Shown here: positions 1 to 6,915 of the stretch, one piece after another
Layout of the letters: the number at the start of each line of letters is the position of its first letter
How positions within the stretch are numbered: position 1 is the stretch's first letter
From: an uncultured Lachnospiraceae bacterium
Lineage (GTDB): Bacteria; Bacillota; Clostridia; Lachnospirales; Lachnospiraceae
Direction: 5' to 3'
Assembly: GCA_902473545.1 (NCBI GenBank)
Contig: CABRSG010000122.1
Coordinates: forward strand, 1-6,915
DNA: 6,915 nt
The notes under the pieces: model-generated
Told to the model about the DNA's origin: nothing
Seen by the model: only the letters and a program-made list of their open reading frames with translations
Databases searched by the model: none
Position numbers and translations under genes: made by a program

Positions 1-247
1 AAAGCTATACGATGTTCACAGCACTCGTGAACTTCTACTTATATTTAAACCTTGCAAATCTGAAAATAGTTTTATCAAAACTACTTCACGAGAAAAAGAA
101 GTAATAGAACTTTTCATGCGCGGAAAAACGTATAAACAAATCGCTGAATACCTTGGCATCAGCATCAGCGGCGTGCGTAGACATTTGGAAAAGGTTATTT
201 TACAGAATGAACTCAAATCAATACTTGAACTCATCTCAAAATATTAG
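1..247 (+). CDS. LuxR/GerE-type HTH transcriptional regulator, 3' end only
   Basis: The reading frame is open from position 2 to the TAG at 245-247, giving 81 residues with no start codon in the window, so this is the C-terminal part of a longer gene. Residues about 28-80 read as a LuxR/GerE DNA-binding domain: TSREKEVIELF, then GKTYKQIAEYLGIS (the HTH helices), then SGVRRHLEKV (the recognition helix) and a final LELISKY. In the family, this four-helix domain binds promoter DNA and sits behind a sensory or receiver domain, which is not visible here. No terminator follows: 45 nt separate its stop from the next gene on the same strand, and that gap holds a TATAAT box. The HTH assignment is firm from the motif. 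The identity of the regulator and any link to the excisionase or integrase are unknown. Confidence 0.8.
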   Translation, partial: KLYDVHSTRELLLIFKPCKSENSFIKTTSREKEVIELFMRGKTYKQIAEYLGISISGVRRHLEKVILQNELKSILELISKY

Positions 248-259
248 CCTCACGATCTC

Positions 260-265
260 TATAAT
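260..265 (+). promoter_or_regulatory. Possible -10 box for the excisionase-like gene
   Basis: A perfect TATAAT lies in the short gap between the LuxR-type gene and the excisionase-like gene, 15 nt before its Shine-Dalgarno. No good -35 hexamer is found 16-18 nt upstream. The nearest TTGAAC (225-230) is 29 nt away, which is too far. It may be activator-dependent or fortuitous. Confidence 0.35.
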
Positions 266-280
266 TTTGAATGATAATTG

Positions 281-286
281 AGGAGG
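281..286 (+). promoter_or_regulatory. Shine-Dalgarno AGGAGG
   Basis: AGGAGG lies 6 nt before the ATG at 293. This decides the start of the excisionase-like gene: the longer in-frame alternative beginning at TTG 278 would place the start codon upstream of the ribosome binding site. Confidence 0.85.
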
Positions 287-292
287 TTTCGT

Positions 293-598
293 ATGGAATT
301 TGGTGGACGTACCATCATTCTTTCTACTCCTGAAGAATTACTTCCTCTTATTACAGAAGCTATACGACTTGCCAGCAATAAAAATGTACAGAGTACCTCT
401 GAAGGCCCGGTCAAAAAACTACTTGCGCCTAAAGATGTGGAAAGAGAGTTTGGCATACATCAAAAAACTCTCGCATACTGGCGACAGGAAAGTGTTGGCC
501 CGGCATATACGAGCTTTGGCAGGCGCGTCTTCTATGAACGTGCTGTACTGGAAGAATATATTGCCTCCGGGCGCATCCAGACTTTAGAATCAAAATGA
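293..598 (+). CDS. Excisionase-like / MerR-type small HTH DNA-binding protein
   Basis: This is a protein of 101 residues starting at ATG 293 behind a perfect AGGAGG. The N-terminal 45 or so residues are not recognised. Residues about 48-95 form a winged-HTH of the excisionase / AlpA / MerR type: LLAPKDVEREFGIHQKTLAYW, then the wing region FGRRVFYERAVLEEYIASG. Proteins of this kind bind att-site DNA to direct a tyrosine recombinase towards excision, or act as small regulators of integrase genes. The tyrosine recombinase next door, whose stop lies 8 nt away on the opposite strand, supports the recombination directionality role. The convergent arrangement is less usual than int and xis on the same strand. 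It could instead be a general MerR-like regulator of the element. The HTH fold is confident; the excisionase role is inferred from position. Confidence 0.75.
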   Translation: MEFGGRTIILSTPEELLPLITEAIRLASNKNVQSTSEGPVKKLLAPKDVEREFGIHQKTLAYWRQESVGPAYTSFGRRVFYERAVLEEYIASGRIQTLESK

Positions 599-606
599 CG
601 GACTTA

Positions 607-1815
607 TCAGATCGCCAGCATATCCCCTATGATGGAGAGCTTTTCACTCTCTTGTCCGGGGAACAGATGGGCATATCTCATCGTCATTGTGATATTCTTA
701 TGGCGCATGAGCTTTTGCAGCTCCATAAGCGTGACCTTGCCGGACTGAGCAAGCCAAGAGGCGAACGTATGCCGCATGGTATGCAATGTGACCATATACA
801 GGCTGTCGCAGTTTTCTGGCTCCAGACCGAGTTTTCTGACGGCGGTTTTGAAACACGCGGGAGTTTTAGTGAAGGCTGTTTTCTTGCGGGGCTGCTGGAA
901 AATGGGTTCTGCAGGCTTGCGCTTATACGCCTGGAGCATCCCGATCATATCCTCCGGCACTCGGACGAAAACTCGTTTGCCTCCTTTCTGGATGATATAA
1001 AGGCCGCAGGCGTTAGCATCCACGTCCTGTCCGCGCAGCTTGAAAATTTCCGTGGGGCGGAGGCCGGTTCGCAGGGAGAGCAGAGCCATGTCATGCAACT
1101 GCGGATGCCGCTTTTCAAGGTCGTCCAAAAGGGCCTTGGCCTCTTCCCGTGTCAGAAAGCGCAATCTTTCATTGTTGGCTTTGACCATTTTCCATGTACC
1201 ACCTTTGGTGGACAGCGGGTTGACACCGCTCCACATACTTGTGGCGATGGCACGATTTATGGCGGATCGCATGAACGAAAAGATATTGTTTACAGTCTGA
1301 CCGGCCAGAGTTTTCCGCTTCCGTACCTTGGTGTTGGGCTTTCCTGTGGCCTTTTTGGGCTTTGTATTCCCGGTAAGCGTCTTCAAGAGCTGTGCCTTGA
1401 GACTGGAGAGCAGATTCGGGGTCACCTCGACAACTGGCAGGGCGTGAATTTTGTTCTTGAGGTGAGCGCTGTATTGACTGTAATGTTGATCGACGTACTT
1501 CCCTTCGCTTCTGCCCCAGGCAAGATACGCATCGACGATTTCACCGATGGTCACTTTGTCGCGCTCGATGGGATTGACGCCCGTGGCCTCGAACTCGGCA
1601 AGGAATTTTGCCCGTTCCTTCCTGGCCGTAGCCGGGCGGATGCCCTTGCTGTGCCTGCCGACGGTTTTCCAGTGTCCCTTGCCCTCATGGTCGGCGTACC
1701 AGAAACAGTAGATTTTGTCGTACTCTCCGGTGCGCGGATCACGCTTGGCGGACTGGCGGAAGAAGACGCCCTCGAACTTAGTCTTCGTGTATTTTCTTTC
1801 AGTTTCGCTACTCAT
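607..1815 (-). CDS. int: Tyrosine recombinase / phage-type integrase
   Basis: This 402-residue protein is a complete tyrosine recombinase. Residues about 10-60 are an N-terminal arm-binding-like region (GVFFRQS...FWYADHEGKGHWKTVGRHS). About 88-190 is the SAM-like core-binding domain. About 213-395 is the catalytic domain. The catalytic set is intact: R253 in TGLRPTEI, a beta-hairpin lysine (K277 or K280 in IIQKGGKRV), H345 and R348 in LHTMRHTFAS, H372 in LMRHKN, and the nucleophile Y381 in MRYAHL. Such enzymes integrate and excise phages and genomic islands between attP and attB through a covalent 3'-phosphotyrosine intermediate. The start at 1815 is forced because an in-frame TAA lies 12 nt upstream; no clear Shine-Dalgarno is visible. 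Repeats and a palindrome lie just upstream at 1855-1898. No tRNA gene or att core is recognisable in the window. It ends 8 nt from the convergent excisionase-like gene. Confidence 0.95.
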   Translation of the reverse strand: MSSETERKYTKTKFEGVFFRQSAKRDPRTGEYDKIYCFWYADHEGKGHWKTVGRHSKGIRPATARKERAKFLAEFEATGVNPIERDKVTIGEIVDAYLAWGRSEGKYVDQHYSQYSAHLKNKIHALPVVEVTPNLLSSLKAQLLKTLTGNTKPKKATGKPNTKVRKRKTLAGQTVNNIFSFMRSAINRAIATSMWSGVNPLSTKGGTWKMVKANNERLRFLTREEAKALLDDLEKRHPQLHDMALLSLRTGLRPTEIFKLRGQDVDANACGLYIIQKGGKRVFVRVPEDMIGMLQAYKRKPAEPIFQQPRKKTAFTKTPACFKTAVRKLGLEPENCDSLYMVTLHTMRHTFASWLAQSGKVTLMELQKLMRHKNITMTMRYAHLFPGQESEKLSIIGDMLAI

Positions 1816-1854
1816 ATAAGCAGCTTAGAGAATACGACGAAAGAAGGTAAGATG

Positions 1855-1876
1855 CTTATCCAAAACTTATCCAAAA
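1855..1876. repeat. 11-bp perfect tandem direct repeat upstream of the integrase gene
   Basis: CTTATCCAAAA occurs twice back to back (1855-1865 and 1866-1876), 40 nt upstream of the integrase ATG. Tandem 10-12 bp repeats in this position resemble the arm-type or excisionase sites that recombinases use, or an operator controlling int. That role is inferred from position alone. Confidence 0.6.
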
Positions 1877-1886
1877 TGGATTTTCA

Positions 1887-1898
1887 AGATAATTATCT
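1887..1898. promoter_or_regulatory. 12-bp perfect palindrome, operator-like
   Basis: AGATAATTATCT is its own reverse complement and lies 10 nt from the 11-bp tandem repeat, upstream of the integrase gene. It could be a dimeric regulator site. In such AT-rich DNA it could also be fortuitous. Confidence 0.35.
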
Positions 1899-1939
1899 GA
1901 ATTTAATAATTATATTTATCTTCGTTCTGGCAATATGTG

Positions 1940-1977
<38 letters not shown>

Positions 1978-1983
1978 GTGCTG

Positions 1984-1997
1984 GCCTGCATGCAGGC
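1984..1997. repeat. 14-bp perfect GC-rich palindrome
   Basis: GCCTGCATGCAGGC is a perfect inverted repeat directly beside the GA tract. It has no loop beyond the central bases and no T-run on either strand, so it is not a classical terminator. Its position next to an integrase gene makes a protein-binding or recombination site possible. Confidence 0.6.
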
Positions 1998-2015
1998 TCC
2001 TCCCCCAAGCGGATA

Positions 2016-2052
2016 AAAATTAAATAGTAATATATTGAATTTATTTAATTTT
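2016..2052. repeat. AT-only 11-bp inverted repeat
   Basis: AAAATTAAATA (2016-2026) and its reverse complement (2042-2052) flank a 15-nt spacer. The hairpin has no GC pairs, so it is probably unstable as RNA. It may be an extrusion-prone element or simply a product of the AT richness here. Confidence 0.4.
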
Positions 2053-2078
2053 ATATAAAAATTAATTCTAATACCTAC

Positions 2079-2102
2079 AAAAATACCTTAAAAATAAAAG
2101 GT
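2079..2102 (-). terminator. Weak terminator-like hairpin downstream of the mrr-like gene
   Basis: On the minus strand ACCTT (2102-2098) can pair with AAGGT (2089-2085) across an 8-nt loop, and is followed by A and then five Ts (2083-2079). A five-pair stem with two GC pairs is weak. It is the only T-tailed hairpin seen in the 180 nt beyond the mrr-like stop. Confidence 0.3.
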
Positions 2103-2177
2103 TTTAAAAATTCTTTTTGAGGCGTAGCTGGATGGCTATCTGTTTGTTTTATCAAATAGGTGTGGCCCGGCTTTCAG

Positions 2178-3224
2178 TCATATGTTTTCATCCGTATGTG
2201 TGACCATCCAAACTCGCTTAAGTGGAAGTTCAGCGCGCAAGTCCTCATCCAGTTTTTCATACACATCCAGCAATTGCAGGATAAGTTCTTGCTTATCCCA
2301 AAGCCGAACTTCAAAAAACTGGTGTGGGATTTCCTGTTCCACAGAGTTTTTGAAGCCTCCCCATGCAACCAATAAACCATGTGTAGCTTTGGCGCGGGTC
2401 ATACCGCCGCGTAGCTGATCCAGCGTCGGACGGTCAATCGGCGTATCTTGCGATTTCACTTGTACGCAAATTCGGGGAACGCCAAAACCAAGACTATCGG
2501 GCGCGGCAAGTATGTCCATTCCTCCATCAGCTCCACCGAGGGTACGCCATGTACGATATCCCTGAGCTTTAAGAATGCCTTCGACGAGGCGTTCCATTGC
2601 GTGTCCTTTGAACTTGCGCTCAATAAGGGCGATAAGCTGATCTCTGGCGAGGAGTTCCAAATCGGGAAAGGTATCAGGGTCACTTTCCTCATCTTGTGGC
2701 ATTGATGGCAAGTAATGAGAAAGGCTAGCACGTTGCCAGCCGGATGCAGCCAATGCCTTTATGCGTTTTTCCGCATCGTTTCGCTGTATCTGGCAAATCG
2801 TCATAAACGCTCCAAAGGAATACAGCAGGTCTTGCTCAAAGGCAGAACGCGGCACTTCTGGATTAAGCCAGTCCACAGTCCGATAATGGCGAAAACTATC
2901 CTCGTTATCGGGTGCAAAAATATAATCGGACGTAACTTTGCCTACCGCGACGGCAGGCTTGTGTTTGAGTGGCACTACCACAAAGTCGCCTTGAGCCATA
3001 CGGTGGACAAAAGCGTTAATCTGGCTCACTCCATTGATGATTTTTTTCGGCTTTTCGTCCGGAGTCTCGCTCAATGCCGCCACCTTGATAGACTCGTAGC
3101 CTCCCAAGGTGGCAATATTCTTGTTGGTGAATAACCCTCCCCACTGGAGATAGATACGATTATCACTGATAAAACGATTTTCAAACTGTCCGTCTCGTCC
3201 CGCCCGAACCAAGTAAAGTGCCAT
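2178..3224 (-). CDS. Mrr-like restriction endonuclease (probable type IV, modification-dependent)
   Basis: This is a complete protein of 348 residues. The C-terminal part (about 200-325) is an Mrr-type PD-(D/E)XK nuclease: FKGHAMERLVEGILKAQGY, then GGMDILA with D237, and CVQVKS with Q255 and K257 (the QxK form typical of Mrr), then the basic helix region TRAKATHGLLVAWGG. The N-terminal region (1-160) is separate. Its segment about 75-120 (QGDFVVVPLKHKPAVAVGKV ... HYRTVDWL) reads like a PUA/EVE-type beta-barrel that could recognise modified bases or a nucleic-acid end; this is inference. Family knowledge: Mrr enzymes cleave modified DNA. The start ATG at 3224 has a GGAG 5 nt upstream (3230-3233). 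It lies 54 nt downstream of hsdR on the same strand, so it is probably cotranscribed with the type I system as a companion nuclease. Confidence 0.85.
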   Translation of the reverse strand: MALYLVRAGRDGQFENRFISDNRIYLQWGGLFTNKNIATLGGYESIKVAALSETPDEKPKKIINGVSQINAFVHRMAQGDFVVVPLKHKPAVAVGKVTSDYIFAPDNEDSFRHYRTVDWLNPEVPRSAFEQDLLYSFGAFMTICQIQRNDAEKRIKALAASGWQRASLSHYLPSMPQDEESDPDTFPDLELLARDQLIALIERKFKGHAMERLVEGILKAQGYRTWRTLGGADGGMDILAAPDSLGFGVPRICVQVKSQDTPIDRPTLDQLRGGMTRAKATHGLLVAWGGFKNSVEQEIPHQFFEVRLWDKQELILQLLDVYEKLDEDLRAELPLKRVWMVTHTDENI

Positions 3225-3252
3225 AGCATCTCCGATATTCTGTGATTACAAT

Positions 3253-3280
3253 CAAAAATAAGTTTACCATATAGTAAGCT
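3253..3280 (-). terminator. Weak terminator or attenuator hairpin between hsdR and the mrr-like gene
   Basis: Minus-strand AGCTTAC (3280-3274, starting within the hsdR stop codon) pairs with GTAAACT (3267-3261) over a 6-nt loop with one C-A mismatch. The tail TATTTTTG follows. It may lower the expression of the downstream gene relative to hsdR; it is AT-rich and may be too weak to act. Confidence 0.25.
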
Positions 3281-6200
3281 ATGACAATCCCACATATTTT
3301 TCAAAAAATTCCTTTAATCTCTCTATAATTCCCTTTTTCTTTTCGCTGCTTTTTATGTCAAACGGATTACTCGGCGGCATGATTTTCTGAATATCCTCGC
3401 CTATCGTTTTCAGTTCGCCACTACGGAAGGCGTTATCCAGAAATTTTCTGGTTTCTTCCGGTTGCAGTTTTTCCCGTGCGATGAGGGCCTTTATATCAGC
3501 CTCACGGCGTTCATCAACATAGCGCCTCCAGTCCTCGCTCACAGAAGCGGAGACATTGATATCGGCAATAAAACCCTCAATGAGTTCTTTTTTGCTGCGC
3601 AGTTCAATACTTGAATTGATAGCTGTGCCGATGGACGCGAGGATGGTCTTGTCTTTGCCGTGGGAAGCGCGGTATTTTTCGACCAGCATCAGGATATAGT
3701 CGATATTGATTTCCACCTGCCGTACCAGTTCCATTTCAAAGACCACATCAGATGTAATGTCTTCCTTTTCCACCTTGCCGGGCCGATGTTTCTGATAGAG
3801 ATCAAGATACATACTCTGATAGTCCTGCAACTGTCGCTCGGACAGAATTTCATTGCCCTTGAAATCGTCAAACGCTGTCAGAATATTCCGCATCCTCAGA
3901 ATTGAACCAAAGAGCGCGATAAAATCTTTCTCGTCCTGCTCGCCGATGATAGACTGCTCAAGAGGAAAGCGCGTCAGCAGGTTTTCTATCAGTTCTTTAT
4001 AGCCACTTGTATGTTTTGTATCACCATCTGATTTTTCCTCATCAAAACCATTATAGTAGTCTTCATACGTCTTCAGCAGTACGACACCGCCCGCATCCTT
4101 ATTGCCGAACAGCGCAATGGCGTCATCCGTTTCCTTCTGCAAATCACGAAAACAGACGATATTGCCGAAGGTCTTGACCGAATTGAGAATGCGATTGGTG
4201 CGGGAATATGCCTGTATCAGGCTGTGGTATTTGAGATTTTTGTCCACCCACAGGGTATTAAGGGTTGTCGCGTCAAACCCAGTGAGAAACATGTTGACCA
4301 CCACAAGGAGGTCAATCTCACGGTTTTTCATGCGCTGCGACAGGTCTTTATAGTAGTTCTGGAACTTGTCGGCCGATGTATCGTAGTTTGTGTTGAATGT
4401 TGTGTTGTAATCGGTAATGGCGGATTCCAGAAAATCGCGCGATGTGGCATCAAGACCGGCGGTATCAAAACTTTCATCGGCAATAGCATCTTCGGGATCG
4501 GCTTCGTTGGGATTGAAACTGAAGATGGTAGCTATGGTCATTTCCCGACGCAGTTCCGCCAGTTGCTTTTTCAATTCCTTGTAATAGGCGATAGCCATGG
4601 GAATGGAGCTGACGGCCAGGATGGAATTAAATCCCGACACGCGCTGACCTTTCAGAGAGTAAAAGCTGTTGCGCTTGGTCTTCTGGTCAAAATGCTCGAT
4701 AATGTATCTGACCACACCCGAGATACGCTCCGGTGCGGCAAGGGCCTTTTCAATATCAATGGCCTGGACTTTGTAATCCCTGACGTTTTCCGCCATCTTC
4801 ACAGTATTGATGTAATCAATGCGGAACGGCAACACGTTGCCGTCATTAATGGCGTTGACGATGGTGTAGGTGTGCAGTTTATCACCGAAAGCCTGTTCTG
4901 TGGTCTTTAACAAGGGATTGCCGCCCGTTCCGGCATTGACCGCAAAAATGGGTGTACCGGTAAAACCGAACAGGTGGTATTGCCTGAACGCCTTGACAAT
5001 GGCCGTGTGCAAATCGCCAAACTGGGAACGGTGGCATTCGTCAAAAATGAGTACGATACGCTGCTGGAAAACGGGATGTTTGGGGTTGCGCCTGATGAAA
5101 ATGCCCAGCTTTTGAATAGTCGTGATGATGATATGGCAGCCGGAATCTTCCATCTGCCGTGTCAGTACGGAAACGGAATTGTTGCCGTTGGCCGCGCCTT
5201 TTTCAAAGCGGTCGTACTCCTTGATGGTCTGGTAGTCTAAATCTTTGCGGTCAACCACAAAAAGCACCTTGTCCACATAGGGAAGGCGTGTGGCAAGCTG
5301 GGCCGTCTTGAAGGAAGTCAGCGTTTTGCCGGAACCCGTGGTGTGCCAGATATACCCCCCGCCTTCCACGCTACCCGCTTTTTTATAGTTGTGGGCTATT
5401 TCCAGTCGTTGCAAAATACGCTCGGTGGCCGTTATTTGATAAGGACGCATTACCAGCAGCATTTTTTCGGTAGTAAATACACAGAACCGGGTAAGGATAT
5501 TCAGCAGGGTATGGCGGGCAAAGAACGTCTTGGTGAAGTCCACAAGATCGGCAATGACGGTATTGTTGCCGTCCGCCCAATAGGAAGTGAACTCGAAAGA
5601 GTTGCTGGTCTTTTTGCTCTTGCGCCTGCCGCTGTTATTCTGTTCCCTGACGTGAGCCTCCCGGGTGGTATTGGAATAATATTTGGTATGCGTACCATTG
5701 GAAATGACGAATATCTGTACATATTCATACAGCCCGGACCCGGCCCAGAAGCTGTCACGCTGATAGCGCTTTATCTGGTTAAAAGCTTCCCGGATGGGCA
5801 CCCCTCGGCGCTTCAACTCCACATGCGCCAAAGGCAGGCCATTGACCAGGATAGTCACGTCATACCGTGTCTGATAGGTTCCCGCACTCTCTTCATACTG
5901 ATTGATGACCTGAAGACGGTTGTTGTGAATGTTTTTCTTGTCCAGCAGCGTGATATTTTTTGTTGTACCGTCATCTCTGGTCAGGTTGATGACACAATCT
6001 TCCTGAATGCGACGCGTCTTTTCCTCAATGCCTTCATTGGCATTGGCAAGGTGCTGCGTAAAGAAGCGTCGCCACTCCTGGTCAGAAAAAGTATAGTTGT
6101 TGAGCAATTCCAACTGGCGGCGCAGGTTGTCCACAAGTGCGGCTTCATTGTGTACAGACAAATATTCATAGCCCTGCGAACACAGTTGGCGGATGAATTC

Positions 6201-6310
6201 TTTCTCCAGATCCGCTTCGCTCTGATAGGCGTCGGAACGGATTCTGGAGGGAGTATATTCGGCTACAACCGTGCTTTCCGGGCATTGCGCCACCATGTTG
6301 AAACGGGTCG

Positions 6311-6314
<4 letters not shown>
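3279..6314 (-). CDS. hsdR: Type I restriction-modification system restriction/translocase subunit HsdR
   Basis: At 1011 residues this is full length for the family and resembles the type IC (EcoR124-like) branch. The N-terminal nuclease has RYDVTILVNGLPLAHVELKR, giving D152, E166 and K168 of the PD-ExK site, close to the D151/E165/K167 spacing known for EcoR124 HsdR. The superfamily 2 motor follows: Walker A HTTGSGKT (324-331, K330), motif II DECH (425-428), motif III FTGTP (451-455), FLTGFDATTLNTLWVDK (676-692), and motif VI QAYSRTNRI (701-709, R705 and R708). The C-terminal helical region (about 745-1011) would dock on the methyltransferase core. With HsdM and HsdS it translocates DNA using ATP and cuts far from the unmodified site. 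Its ATG overlaps the hsdS stop as ATGA, with AAGGAAG just upstream. All key residues are present, so the enzyme looks functional. Confidence 0.97.

Positions 6315-6915
<601 letters not shown>

Noticed and set aside
16..234. 72-codon minus-strand open frame at the left end
   Set aside because: It is antisense to the LuxR-type HTH domain, which is well supported by motif.
1984..1997. GC-rich palindrome as an intrinsic terminator
   Set aside because: There is no T-run after it on either strand and there is no unpaired loop, so it was kept only as a palindrome.
2136..2159. Seven-pair hairpin CTATCTG / CAAATAG just beyond the mrr-like stop
   Set aside because: It includes a wobble pair, has a 10-nt loop and is not followed by a T-run on the minus strand.
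4224..4910. 228-codon plus-strand open frame
   Set aside because: It is antisense to the motor domain of hsdR and has no domain signal.

Overview
The window looks like the edge of a bacterial accessory (defence / integrative) region. Its GC content is moderate, with sharply AT-rich patches. The style of the integrase and LuxR tail suggests a proteobacterium, possibly Desulfovibrionaceae-like, but this is an impression from protein wording and is low confidence.

Layout from left to right. Positions 1-247 (+) hold the 3' end of a LuxR/GerE-type transcriptional regulator. Positions 293-598 (+) hold a small excisionase-like HTH protein with a strong Shine-Dalgarno. Converging on it, with only 8 nt between the stop codons, is a complete tyrosine recombinase of 402 aa at 607-1815 (-). 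Positions 1816-2177 are non-coding and AT-rich. This stretch carries an 11-bp tandem repeat, a 12-bp palindrome, a perfect (GA)16 microsatellite, a 14-bp GC-rich palindrome and an AT-only hairpin. The rest is a minus-strand restriction cluster, transcribed right to left: the C-terminal part of a type I specificity subunit (hsdS, 6311 to beyond the right edge), a complete type I HsdR (3279-6314) and a complete Mrr-like endonuclease (2178-3224). hsdS and hsdR overlap by 4 nt. hsdR and mrr are separated by 54 nt. An hsdM gene would be expected upstream, beyond the right edge.

The most interesting feature is a perfect tetranucleotide tract, AGAC on the coding strand, with at least 13.5 copies. 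It lies inside the hsdS reading frame, immediately before a target-recognition domain, and runs off the window. The tract itself is open in all three frames. Downstream, only one frame continues into the recognition domain; the other two hit TAA or TAG within about 10 nt. Slippage should therefore switch full-length HsdS against truncated HsdS, while gain or loss of three units would stay in frame and add or remove four residues. This predicts a phase-variable type I restriction-modification system (a candidate phasevarion), possibly one that also changes the spacing of its recognition site. A second slippage-prone tract, (GA)16, lies upstream of the integrase gene.

Working model: HsdR plus HsdM and HsdS form the type I enzyme, and the Mrr-like protein is an accessory, probably modification-dependent nuclease. 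The integrase and excisionase pair mobilises an element whose ends are not visible here.
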